The notes under the pieces are model-generated. The model did no database searches and was not told the DNA's origin. It saw only the letters and a program-made list of their open reading frames with translations. A stretch of DNA of 64,000 nt from Ceratopteris richardii (taxonomy: Eukaryota > Streptophyta > Polypodiopsida > Polypodiales > Pteridaceae), in contig CM035441.1 in assembly GCA_020310875.1 (NCBI GenBank), positions 91,702,495 to 91,766,494 of the forward strand, read 5' to 3'. This document shows positions 54,880 through 64,000 of the stretch, one piece after another (position 1 is the first letter of the stretch; each line of letters opens with the position of its first letter). The translations under genes were made by a program, and so were the position numbers.

Positions 54880-57115
54880 CATCATTATGCATGCATATTC
54901 TCAACAACTAGTGATTATCGTGTTTTCTACCCATGCTTCCATTGGATGTTTTTACTTAATCACGATCTTCTCCCTCTTTCCCGCTATTGTGTTTTTTGCG
55001 CTCTGTGTGTTCTGTGATGTCTTCTGTATTCATGTTTTGTTGCTCGCCATGGAAACTTTAGCAAATATCGCTACTTTTTGTGTTGGCCTCGCTGCCGAAT
55101 TGAGTGAGTTTTTGCACACACGCAGGCTTTTAGCATTCGCTAAATTGCCATGGCATTCAGTCGAGTGTCACCCATTCTTTGCATAGATCATCTCTGCTAC
55201 AGTCGATACTCCCGCAACAGAAACTTGTTGGCCGCTCACCTGTCTCAAGCCGCACATTGTCATAACCCTAAACACTATGACCAAAGGATTTCATCTCCCT
55301 CACGAGGGTAGTGTAGACGTGCCTCTCCTGCCAATGACGACCATGAAGCAGCTCTTCCCGCGTCAGTCCTCCAATGAATTTGCTATTTTATGTCACCTTG
55401 ACCCGGAGTGCTTAGCCCTACAGTTCCTAATGGCTACACTCAACCTTCAAAAATTCACCTATGGTATCTCTCGACCATTTTATTCCATGATCAATGCCGT
55501 TACACGTGAAGCGGTTAATTGGGCTTTGTTCTTCTTCCGGCGCATTCACCGGGAATGCCAAGCGGTCTCCTGCCAGATGGCGAAGGGCGACATCCCTCCC
55601 ACGCAACTCCCTCATCTGCTCTCTTTCCTTATTCCAACGATTCAACATGTGCAGCCTCCTCCAATGGATGTTCTTTTATTTCACAAAGAATCCATGCAAG
55701 TGATAGAGGTTGAAGACAATGATGACCTCCTTCTATTTTTTAAGGGGAAGCATCACAAGCTGATCCCCTCCCAAAGTCAAGTTCAACCTTCCTCAACCGT
55801 CCAATTGCAGGATACTACCTCTTCTACACATATCCTCTCCGCTCCACCATCCCGTAAGGATCAAGCCGCTCCAGATACTATAATGGAAGACGTTCATCCC
55901 GATGATACGGTCGTTCAGTCGTAGCCTCTCTCCTAGGAACAAGTGCCGACACCGTCACGGAGGTTGTGCAACTCGCGGAGCAAGAGCAATCCGAGGAAGT
56001 GATAGTGCAATCGGATGTATGGCCTATTACGGTAACAACCCTTGCCCTACCGTCTTCACGCAAAAATCCACCTCCTCCTCTGTCTCCATCCCAAGTGCCT
56101 TTGTCGACTAGCCCTCCTCCTTCGCCAAAACATTTGGTAGCCCTTTGCCATTCCCAATCCATCCCTTCCTCTCTCGATTACTCTCCCCCTTCTTCTTTCG
56201 CCACCGTTTCAACTAATCCCTCTCGACCCATCTCTACCTCCAGCATCCCTGACTCCTTGGCTCAATTAGCCCAAATCGGGAATTACCTTATGCACCTCTC
56301 CAAGCATCTCCCTCACCAACTACATGACGCCCATCAGTCCCTATGTATGGATTATTAATCCAAGGTCGATTTACTTGAAGTGGACATTGCACCCCTCCAG
56401 GAAGAAGTTTTGGCAGCAAAAGCGGATGCAAGCCTATTGCAAGAGAAGCTCCAAATATTACAAGGACAGTTGATAGAGAAGGATGCCCTCATTGCTGCTC
56501 GCGATGATGAGATCAAACAACTTCATCAAACATTGATTGATAAGGAGGACTCTTTGAAGGCTTTGGGTAATCTGTTATATACAATGTGAGCTCAATTCAT
56601 TAAGGTCGAGCAGTATTATCAAGAGCAGGCCGATAAAGCATTACAAGCAGAGACAGAGTTGAAGACAGTCACTGAAGAACTCTTCTGAAAAAGCTGATCG
56701 CTGGAAGAGGAAATAAGTCGAACCATTAAACTTAAGAAGGAGGTCAAAGCTATCCAGAAGGATTGGCAAGCTTTCTTTAAAACAATGCAGTTTCAGTCAC
56801 AAGAGCTCGTACACCGAGAGAAACAACTCAGTATCCAGCAGGAGCGCTTATCTTGCATTGATGCATAGATTGTCGACATGAAATTACGCCGTGATGCTGC
56901 ACTAGCAAACAACTTCTACATCCAAAAAGCATTTTTGCATAATCAAGCTGTCGTTTTACTAACTCAAGTTATCGCTTCCAGCTCTATGCGAACTGATGCA
57001 CACCTGGTCGAATCACAGATTTTGTAAGAGATGCTAGAATCCTTAAAACAAAAAATCTCCCGCACCTTTAAATTAGCTAGAACCATGTATATACAAGGAA
57101 TCATTGATGATTCTT
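54880..57115 (+). other. Extra region between gypsy integrase and 3' LTR
   Basis: About 2.2 kb with coding character follows integrase on the same strand. One open stretch (55277-55924, 215 codons) starts MTKGFHLPHEGSVDVPLL and ends in a Ser/Pro/Gln-rich tail. Pro/Ser-rich sequence follows (56040-56260). Then comes heptad-rich sequence predicted to coil (LQEEVLAAKADASLLQEKLQ, about 56395-56455). Some plant gypsy lineages carry an extra reading frame here, but I do not recognise this one. No clear envelope motif was seen. Confidence 0.6.
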
Positions 57116-57163
57116 AACTTTTGTAATTTTCCCTGCTAGGTTCGAGTCCACCGTGTGTGCCAG

Positions 57164-57674
57164 TGTCAGGCCACCGAAATATTATCCAGTAGATTAATTC
57201 TAATTAGGAAAAGTCGTGCACTGAAAGGATGTCATCCAAAATGTTGTAATGCCTTTCTAATTAATAGAGCAGAGTGTGGAAGAGACGATAGATGCATCGT
57301 CAGATTGTTCTGTCTAGGTGATCGATTGGAGTTGATTCTATCATGAGTTTATTCAATTGTCGTGTTCATTTGTATGGTTAAAAGGTTCAGTATTAAAGGG
57401 AACAAGGTACTGCATTAACATCTTATTGTGTTGTGAGTGAAGTGCGAGTATAACAGTAATATTAATTGAACAGTAGAAGTTCTATGTATGTGGTTGCGGT
57501 GATCATTAAGAAATTGTTATGCATTGGAAGTGGAAGTTGAATCTATTGGAATTGTCAGAAGTTAATGAGTGATTGGGAAAATACATAAAGGGCCTCTGTA
57601 TTACAGACCCCTAACCATCCCAAGAACCCACGTATAGGTCGGTTAACAAATTAGATTAACCATAAAGATTAACA
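57164..57674 (+). repeat. Gypsy 3' LTR
   Basis: The 511-bp LTR starts TGTCAGGCCACCG and ends AAAGATTAACA. The bases before it (CCACCGTGTGTGCCAG) are not a purine tract, which is unusual. Confidence 0.9.
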
Positions 57675-58171
57675 TTTGGTTTCACAGTTTATATACAAAA
57701 TTATATTAAATCAAAGGGTTAGACTTAGGATAAAAGACCAAAGTAAGGTTCCAACTAGGGTTTTTCTTCGAGGAAAGTCAATGTTTACCTATAATTAAGG
57801 TCAAACACATCAGTTAATGGATTTATTTACATTCGTGGCCTAAAATCATAGGGTTTCTAAACGTCAAACCTAGGGTTTTAGGGTAAAAACTAGTTTTTCT
57901 AGGGATCAAACTCAGGGTTTCAAGGGTCAAACCTAGGATTTCTAGGGTTTAGAGTTAGGTTAATGAACTATGTACAAATATGCAGGCCTAATGTACAGAC
58001 ACAACATAGTTTCTCATTGCATAAATAATTAAATCAACCAGCTCATGCACAGTTTATAACTCTCTGTAGTAAAAAACACCATATCACACCCAGAAAATCA
58101 ATGAAATGAACTTTTCTTGAGGTACACTTCCCTAAGAGATTTCATCCCAACAACGTGGAACCTACAAAGCT
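57675..58171. other. Spacer with scattered telomere-like TAGGGTTT motifs
   Basis: Between about 57756 and 57952 the words TAGGGTTT, AGGGTTTTAGGG, CAGGGTTTC and their variants recur about eight times with 10-30 bases between them. They resemble the plant telomere unit TTTAGGG but are not a clean array. No gene. Confidence 0.4.
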
Positions 58172-61121
58172 AAGAAATCACCCCATTTGGACTAGCACTA
58201 GACTATCCACTTGTAAAAAAAAAAAGGAGCAAAGTGTCATACATATCTTTGGAGCTAATTGATGTCTCCTTAGTACATGAAAGTAATGGATGAATTGCAT
58301 CTTCCACAAAAACAACATCATGGCTAACCAAAATGCATTTAGTCTATGGATAATACACATGATAGCCTCCACTTTCAGAACTGTACCCAACAAAAATACA
58401 TTTCACTGCTTTATCATCCAATTTCTTGCATTCTTCTTTAGGAACTAATGCATATAACATACAACCAAAGACACACAAATGATCAATGGATGGCTTGTGA
58501 CCATGCCAAGCCTCATATGGAGTGATAGACTGCAATGCTTTAGTGGGACACCTCTTAAGTACATAAGCTACACACATAACAACCTCAAGCCAAAAACTAT
58601 GTGGCAGAGCCTGAATCTTGACCATACACCTCGCCATCTCCATGAGTGACCTATTCTTTCTTTGAGCAAATCCATTATGTTGTGGTGTATATGACATCAT
58701 ACACTGATGTTTTATCCCACATTTAGCCAAAATTGCATTAAAATTAGAAGACACATATTCCCCCCTTGATCAAAATGGACGATGCCCATTTTACATGCTA
58801 ACAAAATTTTAGCCAAAACCAGAAATTGTTTGAAGCTCATAAACACTTCAAACTTTTCTTTCAATGGATGTACCCATGCATGCTTAGAAAAAACATCAAT
58901 GAAAGTCATGAAATAAAGGTAGCTCCCAAAAGAAGGTGTTTGCATAGGACCACAAACATCATTGTAAACAAGCTTCAATTTTTTAGTAGCTCGTATTGAA
59001 CCATCGTTTGGGAAGGAGGAATGCTACATTTTGCCTAAAATACAGGCTCCACACACGTGTTTACCAGATGCTTCAAGTTTGGGTAGAGAGGACACCATTT
59101 CAAATGTTTGCAGGCATAGTAAACTAGCAAAATTCACATGAGCAAAGCGTGCATGCCAAAGCTTTGCATTTGACATAGCCTGAGAGGCTTGAACTACATG
59201 TACTGAATCATTCACAGATTTTCCATAATCTATGAGCTTATACAACCACAAAATAAAATTTCAAAAGCTATAGTGACATCACCATTTGAGAGATCATAAA
59301 TTGTACATTTGTGATAAAAAAAATTCACAACCAAGCCGATCTTGGCTAACGCTGAGATTGATAATAGATTTTTCTTGATCCCTGGCACAAATAAAGCATC
59401 TGACGATGCAAAAGAACTACCATCTGCAATAGTCTGAATGATGTTACCAACTCCCAAGAGAAGATAATAATAGCTATTGGTGCATGTGATAGTATTCCCT
59501 ATAGGGGCAAGCTCAAGTAGAGTGAAGAAATTATGCTGCGAGATAATATGTTTGGAAAGTACCAAACATCTGATTCTACTACAAACATACACTCTTTATG
59601 AGAAGACGGGCATAACTGCAAACAATAGTAAATGCCCATTCTTCATTCTACACAAGATTTATAGACTCATATTTAGGTGTAGAGGACTCTGTAACAACCA
59701 TTCTAGCCTCTTTTTTCTTTGCCTTTTTTGCATCCAATTTTGGACAAATCTTTATGACATGATCATTTCTCTTACAATATTTGAAAACCAATTTCTACTT
59801 TTTTATTTTCTTCTTGTCTTTGTCATCCTTCTTTGATTGTGTAGAATTAGTAGATTTCTGCTTACTAGTAGATGAGCTACATTTATCTTTGCCCTTCTGA
59901 CTAGCCATGAAAGCTTGATCTGCAACACACATACTAGAGCTGTTCTACCTAGATTGATCTTCTTGCAATAGAACAAAGACTAACTCCTCAAATGTTAAGG
60001 CATTTGGATTGCCTTTCATGATCAATCAAAGAGTAGAAGCAAAGGCTCCACAAGTGAACTCTCTCGAAAGACTTCATCAATAGGAATCAACTAGTCCTTC
60101 AAATCTTTGATCTTTTTCAAAAAACTATCCATGGAATCTCCTTCATTCATGTGCTCACAACACAAGCCTCATTCCTTGCTTGCTATAAAGTGGTAAGTGT
60201 ATTCCAAGCATCCTTTGCCATTTTGCATGAGCGAATATGAGGAATAATGACATGTTTGACATGGCAATCAATGCATGCACCTGAGCATCTATACATCCCA
60301 ATGAAGTTGCTCTAAACTAGGTGCAACAAGAATCGAAGCAGCAACAAGAACCTAAAGATCATCATCTTCAACATCATTCACATCACCTTCAGTAACTATA
60401 TATGTAGATGTAGTAGGAAGTTTTTCAACACCCTGCACAATATTCCATATTCCTTTTGCAACCAATACATAATGCATCATATATGCCTATTATGGGTAAT
60501 TACTACATCAAACTTATCGTCAACAACCAACATACAAAATACATCACTTCTTTCAACCATGGCCATGAACTAAAATACCCTGATGCAAATAAATGATTGT
60601 ATCTCGAAAATTTGAACAGAACTACCCGGTCAAGTTCTACTAAACCTATAGCAGAATTTGAGATGCTTACATAGGTGAACCAAAACCCATATATATGTTT
60701 GGCAAAAAGGCAAAATTGCCTGCATAGGCACTACTATAGTGTGTTTGGAGATCGAAAGGAGCTCATATCATGATTTTGAAAGTGCACGATGAAGCCATTT
60801 TGAATTCCTAATCACCCTGAGTATGCTCACCAATTTTTGTGCAATTTTGAGACTTTGACTGAAGGGGTGTCGATGATGTGCTAGATAAAGTGACGACCTG
60901 CACTGATACCAATTGTTGGAGTTCGAGCTCTATAGAAGCACATGAACAACACAAGGAAGAAGAAGAAGCTTGGATCACAACACATAACACCAAATTTATT
61001 ACCAAGAGAATGTACAAAGATAATTAACCCATTAGGGTTATATGCATATATACAAGCTTGGGGCAAAAAAGCTCCTAGAGAGGGGAAAAAAGTGCCCTAG
61101 CAATCCTAGTCTATATCAATA
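58172..61121 (-). mobile_element. Ty1/copia element D, 3'-truncated, old
   Basis: A reverse fossil of the same family as 31325-36495. On the minus strand: 5' LTR (61121-60914), tRNA-Met primer site (60911-60900, one mismatch), gag (about 60560-59900), protease region (about 59560), integrase (about 59190-58640) and part of the linker to 58172. RT, RNase H and the 3' LTR are missing. It is broken in many places and more diverged than the other copies. Confidence 0.88.
60914..61121 (-). repeat. Copia D 5' LTR, degraded
   Basis: Similar to 36265-36495, but about 25 bp shorter and with many differences. The inner end TCCAACA adjoins the primer site. Confidence 0.8.
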
Positions 61122-61770
61122 TTTGCAATAAGCAACTTGGTATATAAACAATCAAACTTTATGTGATCATATTGAAAATCTAGGTCCAAAATTATTTTCA
61201 AAAGCAAGAAGCATCTCAATAAATCTTGGGAATCGCCTTCTTGAAATTTCTCATCCAAAAGAAGTCTCTAAGGAAAATTGTAAGTTGTGGATCTATCTAT
61301 TCAAAAGTATTTTGAAAGAGATGAAATAGATGATGAAAGTAATAGTGAATATGTTATTTTCCATATCTCCCCCAACCTTCTCGATTGGCATCCCTTTCAC
61401 TAGATCAACTTCTTTTGATGATTCCTTAAAGTTTGAAGATAGTTCCAACCTCCATAACTTAGAAATGATGGAGGACCCATTGTTTAGCTAAATTATTGAC
61501 CATCAAAAATAGAGAGAGAAAGAAAGAAAGACTTTTTAATGTCTATTAGAGGCCAAAATCGGCCTATGAGACAAAACATATACATCAATATGATCCAATC
61601 CACTGTGATCCCAAAGGAAAATAAAATGTGAGTACAAAAAACGGGTATAAAAGGAGTGGACAATAACTGGCATCAAGGGTGTGGGGTGCTATGGGTATGC
61701 ACTCTATATGCTCAATGGATGTGATACAAATATGATATGCATAGGGATGGGAGGCTCGATGGTATCACAA
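61122..61770. other. Spacer, no gene; includes a GAAA-rich run
   Basis: An AT-rich left part gives way to a more GC-rich right part from about 61600. AGAGAGAGAAAGAAAGAAAG lies at 61510-61530. The 3' end of the right-hand LINE must lie in this stretch, but no clear poly-A tract was found. Confidence 0.4.
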
Positions 61771-61968
61771 CCCTCTAAATGCCTGGAGTGGGTGTAGAAT
61801 ATAATGCATCGGTGGGTAAGGCATCATGGCGATCCTCAAAATGCTCTGAATGTCCAGATCGATAGGGGTGCACTGCTGACATCTCCGCATCTCCATGTCA
61901 TGGCGTGCGTGAATCGCCTGAATCTCTTTGTGGTGTGGACGGACTCTCCGGAGTGGGGGTCTCGATCG

Positions 61969-62940
61969 TCAACGCTGTCGTCTAAGCTCCTCTTCTCTGT
62001 GTAATGTGACACCCCGCATCGAGCTCGGTCCTCGAGTGGCTGTGGGTCTGAAAAAATCTGTAATATGAGTCTGAGGGATGGGGGCGAGGTGTATCTCCAT
62101 CTGCTGCTGGAGGAGTGATGTACGACGGTGCTGGACCTCTACTAGGAAACGACCTAGAGGGTGCTGGTCCTCTTTCCCCAATAAAGCCCTGATCTCTCTG
62201 CCCCCCCTGAAGAGCTGTGGGTAGCGGTCTCTGATGTCCTCATATGCGTGGCATCTACATGTGTAGTGCTCCTCGTCCTCCACCTCCTCTCTACATATCC
62301 TACATAATCTCTCATCCCTCAGGGTATGTGTCGCTCGCCCAACCTCAATCTCAAGCTAGTGTGATGATACTCTGAGCTGCCCAATGGCCACTCTTTCAGC
62401 TGGTGCCATGTATGTATCCATGTATCGTGGTCTCTGAATGAAACCATCTGCTGTCACAGTCAGGAAGTGCTCTCTGTAGTGTTGCCTCTTTGTGGGAAGA
62501 GGCTCCTCTGGTGCTAGCCATGTCTCCCTGACGTGTATCTGTAGTAGATCCTGACGGATGATCCTATTCCACTCCGAACGAGAGAGGGTAATGTGGGGGG
62601 AAGAGAGGTCATACTGAAAGGGGGGAAGATCTGTAATGCTCATGCCATGGTCTGCTAACCATCGGTAAGTATGTGCATACCATACTCTGTCATGCCCTGT
62701 CTCTGCTAAATGTATAGAGCTCTCAAATGCAAGCCTGGTGAGTCGGCTGGTGGGGAGCTCTCTGACCCTCAAAATAAAGGTCACCAACTGGGAGAGGGCC
62801 TCCACTAGCATCGGTGGTGTGCCAAGCTCAGCTCGTATAATGTCATGTGGAACGGAGGGCTTGCTGCGCAGTAAGTGTGAGATCATGATGACCTGGGGCC
62901 TCTCAATCTGCGTCCACATCGCCTCCGTGATCCCAGGTGC
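61969..62940 (-). pseudogene. LINE III C-terminal region with zinc finger
   Basis: The same frame continues past the TGA: 62919-62359 is rich in His, Arg and Trp (VWYAHTYRWLADHGMSITDL, about 62690-62630). Past a TAG it carries a Cys/His finger CRICREEVEDEEHYTCRC (about 62310-62257), similar in layout to the finger that ends many LINE ORFs, then an Arg-rich tail ending at 61969. Only these two stops interrupt about 650 codons including the RT part, so decay is slight. Confidence 0.75.
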
Positions 62941-64000
62941 TCAAACTGCTGTTGCATACATCAATGCGGGTGTCACTAGAGTGTCAAAGAGCCACCCCTT
63001 AGTCCAGGGCTCCTGAAAATGTGTCTGGAAGCAACGTCTCTCCAATCCTGCAAGTGCCGCATAGCCTCGCGCCAATCTATCTCTCGCTGCCTGTGCCATG
63101 GAGAATACCCCTATGCTACCTGAGAAGGTGACACCTAGGTAGAAGTAGGAGTCCACTACCTCTATCTGTCCTCCAGCTGCAGTGAAAGAGGCGTGATGGT
63201 GTACTGTCCTGGAGGTATGGAAGATCATGACCTTGGTCTTGCCAAGGTTCACTGTGAGTCCTTTCTCCGTGCAGAAGGTATCGAGTGCCTGTAAATGTGA
63301 CTGCAACCCCTCCTGTGACTCTGAAAGCAAGACAATGTCATCAGCATATAATAGGATGTGTACTGGCGTACCTCCGAGGTCTCCTCCTAGCCCTCCTGCT
63401 CGTTGTATATACTCAGTGATCTCGTCGATGTAGAGACCGAAGAGAGTGGGTGAGAGAGGGCAACCTTGTTTCACACCAATGGTGCTAACAAGGCTGTCTG
63501 ATAGGCCGCCAGGGCAGCGTACCCTGCCTGTGACTCGTGCATACAGAGCATGGATGGAACATAGCATGTCTGATGGTATCTGTAACTCCTGGAGCCTCCG
63601 TAGTAGTCTCTCTCGAGGAACCATGTCGAAGGCTTTGCGGAAATCCACAAAGCAACAATATAGTCTCTGCTTCCTCGCCTTCTTGCTCTCAATCAAGCAA
63701 CGAAGCACGAAGATGTGGTCGATGGTGGAGAAAGTGCGGCGGAAGCCTGCCTGGCCGGGTGCTCTGATCCCAGCTCCCTTAGCGTGTGTACTGAGCTCTG
63801 CCTCTAGTACTGCCCCATAGATCTTTGCCAGGATATGGCCTATCATAATAGTCCTGTAGTTCCCTGGATCCATCATATCGCCGGACTTATGGATAGGCGT
63901 AATAGTATGCATAGTCCACGAGTCAGGTAATCCCTCAACCAAAGCACGGTTGAAGAGATGAGCGATCAGGTGGGAGACTACATCTGCTGCGTATATAAAG
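62941..64000 (-). CDS. LINE III reverse transcriptase domain (partial)
   Basis: From the edge the frame reads into PIHKSGDMMDPGNYRTIMIG (RT block 1) and APGQAGFRRTFSTIDHIFVL, then CCFVDFRKAFDMVPRERLL (catalytic block A, Asp present). GVKQGCPLSPTLFGLYIDEI, HILLYADDIVLL (catalytic YADD, about 63350-63315), GLTVNLGKTKVM and SYFYLGVTFSGSIG (thumb start) follow. All catalytic residues I can see are intact. The block NYRTI in place of the L1-type NWRPI, with YADD, separates it from LINE I and II. It ends at a TGA (62941-62943), where an Arg codon (CGA) may have mutated by C-to-T change. Confidence 0.88.
   Translation of the reverse strand, partial: FIYAADVVSHLIAHLFNRALVEGLPDSWTMHTITPIHKSGDMMDPGNYRTIMIGHILAKIYGAVLEAELSTHAKGAGIRAPGQAGFRRTFSTIDHIFVLRCLIESKKARKQRLYCCFVDFRKAFDMVPRERLLRRLQELQIPSDMLCSIHALYARVTGRVRCPGGLSDSLVSTIGVKQGCPLSPTLFGLYIDEITEYIQRAGGLGGDLGGTPVHILLYADDIVLLSESQEGLQSHLQALDTFCTEKGLTVNLGKTKVMIFHTSRTVHHHASFTAAGGQIEVVDSYFYLGVTFSGSIGVFSMAQAARDRLARGYAALAGLERRCFQTHFQEPWTKGWLFDTLVTPALMYATAV

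Larger units (their letters stand above)
49203..57674 (+). mobile_element. Ty3/gypsy element, both LTRs, broken
   Basis: A forward element of about 8.5 kb with a 5-bp TSD, TTTGG (49198-49202 and 57675-57679). The LTRs of 510 and 511 bp begin TGTCAGG and end ATTAACA; they differ at roughly 9% of sites by eye, making it the oldest two-LTR element here. Internal order: gag (to about 51570) with three zinc knuckles, protease, RT, RNase H, integrase (to about 54850), then about 2.3 kb of extra sequence before the 3' LTR. RT before integrase defines Ty3/gypsy. It is broken by well over a dozen changes. Confidence 0.93.
61969..64000 (-). mobile_element. Non-L1 LINE (LINE III), RT-bearing, runs off window
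   Basis: A non-LTR retrotransposon of a clade different from the L1 elements. One minus-strand frame runs from the window edge to 61969, interrupted only by TGA at 62941-62943 and TAG at 62356-62358. The sequence is markedly GC- and CpG-richer than its surroundings. A further open stretch in the same frame continues from 61968 to a TGA near 61771, so the true end of the ORF may be there. The endonuclease and 5' part lie beyond the window. Confidence 0.85.

Noticed and set aside
54870-55190. Hydrophobic stretch after gypsy integrase as an envelope transmembrane segment
   Set aside because: It lies in a broken fossil, in alternative frames, without other envelope features; composition alone is not enough.

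Overview
This window is nuclear DNA of a plant, most likely one with a large, slowly purged genome such as a gymnosperm or fern; the sequence alone does not fix the species. The evidence is the repeat set: plant L1-type LINEs, tRNA-derived SINEs, Ty1/copia elements primed by initiator tRNA-Met, and Ty3/gypsy elements, many of them decayed and nested. I find no intact host gene, rRNA, true tRNA gene or CRISPR. Coordinates were read by eye and can be off by a few bases unless a target-site duplication (TSD) is quoted.

Region 1 (1-14960) is a triplicated block of unrecognised sequence, with copies starting near 1364, 6561 and 9457. Each copy was invaded at different points. The invaders are LINE I (2082-4662, with a 19-bp TSD), LINE II pieces (1-1170, 7746-8190, 8530-9456 and the long reverse copy 9597-14231), four reverse copies of one SINE family (A) and two copies of a second (B).

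Region 2 (15245-24859) holds one Ty1/copia family: an inverted fragment, a 5'-truncated forward copy ending in an LTR at 18060, and a forward element with both LTRs at 18780-24859 (TSD GGTTG). The 5' LTR of that element is split by a 952-bp solo LTR of another family (18951-19902, TSD TGCTC).

Region 3 (24860-37640) is AT-rich, with Ty3/gypsy remnants, a third SINE, and the youngest element of the window: a reverse copia of the same family at 31325-36495 (TSD CTCAT, LTRs about 3% different).

Region 4 (37628-47748) is a tandem duplication of a unit of about 5 kb. Each unit carries a forward LINE I fragment abutting a reverse gag-like fossil, an array of units of about 90 bp, and microsatellites, including a 118-bp TA run between the two units.

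Region 5 (49203-57674) is an old Ty3/gypsy element with TSD TTTGG, three zinc knuckles in gag and about 2.3 kb of extra sequence after integrase. It is followed by telomere-like motifs and an old truncated reverse copia (58172-61121).

Region 6 (61969-64000) is a GC-richer non-LTR retrotransposon that is not of the L1 type. It is on the reverse strand, runs off the window, and keeps one reading frame apart from two in-frame stops.

The genes do not work together as a pathway. The window records successive insertion, duplication and decay. The layered order can be read from nesting and TSDs: the unrecognised block came first, then its duplication, then the LINEs and SINEs; within the copia family the forward element preceded the reverse one.
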